A DNA stretch of 64,000 bases. Origin: Suillus spraguei (lineage: Eukaryota > Basidiomycota > Agaricomycetes > Boletales > Suillaceae). The stretch is taken from NCBI GenBank assembly GCA_016800925.1, contig JABCPU010000117.1, positions 62,001-126,000 on the forward strand, read 5' to 3'. The position numbers and the translations under genes were made by a program. Positions within the stretch are counted from its first letter, which is position 1. The number at the start of each line of letters is the position of its first letter. Shown piece after piece: positions 61,250-64,000 of the stretch. The notes under the pieces were generated by a model. It ran no database searches. It saw nothing but the letters and a program-made list of their open reading frames with translations, and was not told where the DNA came from.

Positions 61250-64000
61250 GAACAACAGAGAAACAGTACTGAAGTCAGCACAGTGCATCGAGTAATCAAG
61301 ACGCGTTTGATTCACCTCCGCTTCCGCCATGATTGGGATATGATCAACTCCAGTTGAATTAGAGGTCCCCTGAACACGAAGAGATGACATGGACACCTCC
61401 ACCTAATGAATTATTATTAATTATTACTTGTTCTATTGTGACTGAACAGTATCACCTGCGCCATCATATTTACGCTACTGCCTGGCTCATCTTGCATGGA
61501 CTGAGGAGCCGGCGGAAATTTCTGTGAACATGAACAATGATCAAAACGAATGAGCCTATCTTGATCATCGATGTGTACTAAACTTACCGCAGTTGTAACC
61601 TCAGTGTTTCTTTTCGACACGTCCCGTGAGCCAGTAAACACCTGTCGCGACATTTGTACGGACATAGGTCCTGGTTTTGGACGTGAAGGAGGCCTCGACT
61701 GTCGAATAGATCTCCTCTCAACTACAGCCTTAGACCGCTTACTAGGTCCACTGCCTCCTTCTGCCTGAGTTTAACGAGTGAGCCACTTCGGACACGCGTC
61801 ATCAATTTGGATTGTCTCACCTTCTGTGAGGATCGTGCACAAGATTCTGCTCGCTTTCGTTTTCGCTCTACTTCACCATCCTCACATATCGTCTCCAGGT
61901 CTTTGATTGTGCTGTGATTTGTGTTAACAAGCAGCGGGTCAGGTCGCACTGCTTGAGCGTCCTTCTCGGTGTCATAATTGATATCCTTATCAACAACCAT
62001 GCTGTGAGTCGCTCGTTCCGGACCATCGTCGCAAGCCTGATTTTCATCGAGAGACTCCATATTTATATTAAGGAGGGGCACCATATTATTGTTGTCGGAA
62101 TCTTCTAATCGTCTCGATCTCACCCATGGCAACGGTTCGACTGCATCGACTCTGGTGCTACTGTTAGACAGTAGATTTGTTTCCAAGGCGGCCTTTCCCA
62201 GTGCGTGGAAGAGATGGACTAGGTGGTAAGGACTGTCATGCATGTGGCTTAATGCAACATACAATCGTTCAAGCCCAAGCGCCTCCAAGTATGAATCACG
62301 GTCAATAGAGTTGGCCTCGTCTGGACTGCATGACACGAGTCGTCCATTGAAGTCCTCGTCTAATGGAGTCCCTGTAACGCAGCGGTACTGCTTGACAAAC
62401 CAGATCAACATATTGTTCGCGATAGTCGTCCCATCTGCGAAGAGCATAGCTCGTCGAAGGAGTTCTTTGTCACTGGAATGTGTACGCGTTCCGGAAATAC
62501 TTGACGAAGCCTGCTGGGAGAATCAGATGTTGTTTTCAGTGGATGTAATACCATAACGCACACTGTCACCAGACATCACATTTTCATCTACCTGCCCTGC
62601 TCTTTGTGTGACCGATCTGGAAGTCCCTTGGACACTCGCATTGATGAATTCATCAACCTTGCCTCCTGTCCTCTCTGGCTGCACTGGAGAAGATTGAACA
62701 AACGAATTTTGGGGCCGTCGCTTTCCCCCTTCATTTATAACCCTGGTTCTCGACTGTTTTTGTCCATCCTTCGGAACATAAGGCCGGCCTTCCGAAGCTT
62801 TCTTTGTGTGCTTCTTGGATGATGATGTCACCATTTCTACCGGTGGTGCACCGATTCCTTCGTCCTTCTCAGTCAATATTTTCAGGGTACGAAGCTGTTT
62901 GACACTCTGTCCATCGGTCGTCGTGTGCTTATTCGTTGGTTGTGCCATCCCTCCAACGAAATCGAGCCTAAATGTATCTCTTCAATGTCCACCTCTATCG
63001 GCACCTTCTTCTTCCTCATTCGATCTCGGGTTCCGGTCACAGTGTCCTCCTGCCTGCTGTCCTTCTTCTTCGCGATCGCCGGCAGCTTGATAACCAATTT
63101 TTCAGACCTAGTTGTAGGCCGTGCCGTGTCGACAGTTCGCTGACCATCCCCCTTTTCTGATAGTCCATCATTCACCTGTTTGGCCTTTTCAAGTCCTGCA
63201 GGCCCTGAGGCAGGCAAAGTTTTGCCGTGCAGCACTGAGTTTTTCGATGCGCACCAAGATGCAATACTGTTCTTGATATGTCTATCAATCATAGTGAGAG
63301 AGGCTTCGGTATGATTTACAGATCCGAGACCACAAAAATTCTCATCGTCGCCACATAGTAAGGCATGAATGGCTGAAGGATCGGCGACTAGGTAAAGACA
63401 TCAGCGAAATCCTTCACAAAAGTTATACTCACGTTTGGCCAACTCTGGTATGTTTACGCCAGTAATAAAGTCCTCCCACCTCACCTTGAACTTCTTTTCC
63501 ATCTTGCGACGATTCGACTCCGTGAACGTTTGACCTGATAGTGCTAAAGCATAATGAAAATCGAGGCGTGCTGATCTCTGCAATCCAATGAGATCATTGT
63601 TCCCTGAAGCATCAGTCTCTTCCTTAAATGCGAACATCACATCCTTGAGGTAGGCCACCATACTCGTGTACAGTTGCAAATATTTTGGGTCCACGCGGCC
63701 TCCGTCAACTTCGATCGCGTACTTGGTCACCATCTCGACATATTTGAGCCATTGGTGGTGCACTGCATAAAACGTATTGCTGCACAGTCGTGATATTGGA
63801 TACTACACATCCTACAGTCAGAACCACCAGCATTGCGTAACTCAATTATTGCTTACATAACGATCTCCATTCTCGAACATAACGCCCAATATCCCTTCAC
63901 GAATTATTGGTGCGAGTGTAATGTTCATCTTGCACAAAGCATTACGCTCTTCTACAGATCGCTGAATGTTGTGAAGAACTACAGGGTCCGACAACGGGTA
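61250..64000 (-). CDS. unknown multi-exon family protein, paralogue C (5' end off the window)
   Basis: The first readable residues at the window edge are YPLSDPVVLHNIQRSVEERN, equivalent to YPMSKPVLIERIKRS of paralogue A, so only a few N-terminal residues are missing. Following exons show TSMVAYLKDVMFAFKEETDA, SARLDFHYALALSGQTFTES, KKFKVRWEDFITGVNIPELA, LLCGDDENFCGLGSVNH, YLEALGLERLYVALSHMHDS, YHLVHLFHALGKAALETNLL, VERKRKRAESCARSS and GPSKRSKAVVERRSIRQ. The middle has an extra lysine-rich stretch (RDRMRKKKVPIEVDIEEI). It is the most diverged of the three paralogues. C-terminal exons continue to about 61417, perhaps 61250. No disabling break was noted. Confidence 0.6.

Overview
The window is fungal, almost certainly from an Agaricomycete (Basidiomycota). 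Introns are about 50 bp with GT..AG ends. The recognisable proteins match basidiomycete families, including a TET/JBP-type dioxygenase, an OrsD-like zinc-finger protein and a telomere-linked RecQ helicase. No rRNA, tRNA, CRISPR array or telomere repeat was seen.

Region 1 (1-5.9 kb) is transposon debris. It holds a GC-rich, low-complexity stretch, an internally deleted pogo-type transposase remnant, and a 1.46-kb Tc1/mariner-like element with ~235-bp inverted repeats and TA at both ends. The C-terminal part of a TET/JBP dioxygenase follows, with a second copy of its tail nearby.

Region 2 (5.9-20.4 kb) is a graveyard of housekeeping genes. Fragments of SEC23, histidyl-tRNA synthetase, a CDP-alcohol phosphotransferase (EPT1/CPT1), cell morphogenesis protein PAG1/Furry, XRN1, an MFS transporter and GMP synthase can all be read. 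Nearly every one is truncated, frameshifted or carries in-frame stops and small deletions. The XRN1 piece sits between 44-bp inverted repeats. GMP synthase has lost its catalytic cysteine. Active copies presumably lie elsewhere in the genome.

Region 3 (20.4-36 kb) holds minisatellites, a small three-exon gene rich in SUMO-acceptor motifs, a decayed LINE retrotransposon (endonuclease, reverse transcriptase, RNase H), a hairpin-bearing repeat zone and a long AT-rich stretch. The stretch contains scattered copies of a small unknown protein family and a Tc1-type transposase remnant.

Region 4 (36.5-64 kb) looks like a living accessory module, with open reading frames and clean splice sites. Almost all genes are on the minus strand. 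Three paralogues of an unknown ~700-residue family (A 36.5-39.1, B 56.5-59.2, C 61.2-64 kb and off the edge) flank four further genes. These are a protein with a zinc cluster and a possible caspase/CHAT-like core, a JmjC dioxygenase, a telomere-linked RecQ helicase, and an OrsD-like zinc-finger protein. The second half of the OrsD-like protein has the residue layout of a tyrosine recombinase. An F-box/LRR-like gene lies on the plus strand. I infer a subtelomeric or mobile block in which recombinase, helicase, chromatin-type dioxygenase and peptidase-like protein may belong to one system. This block is the best candidate for something undescribed.
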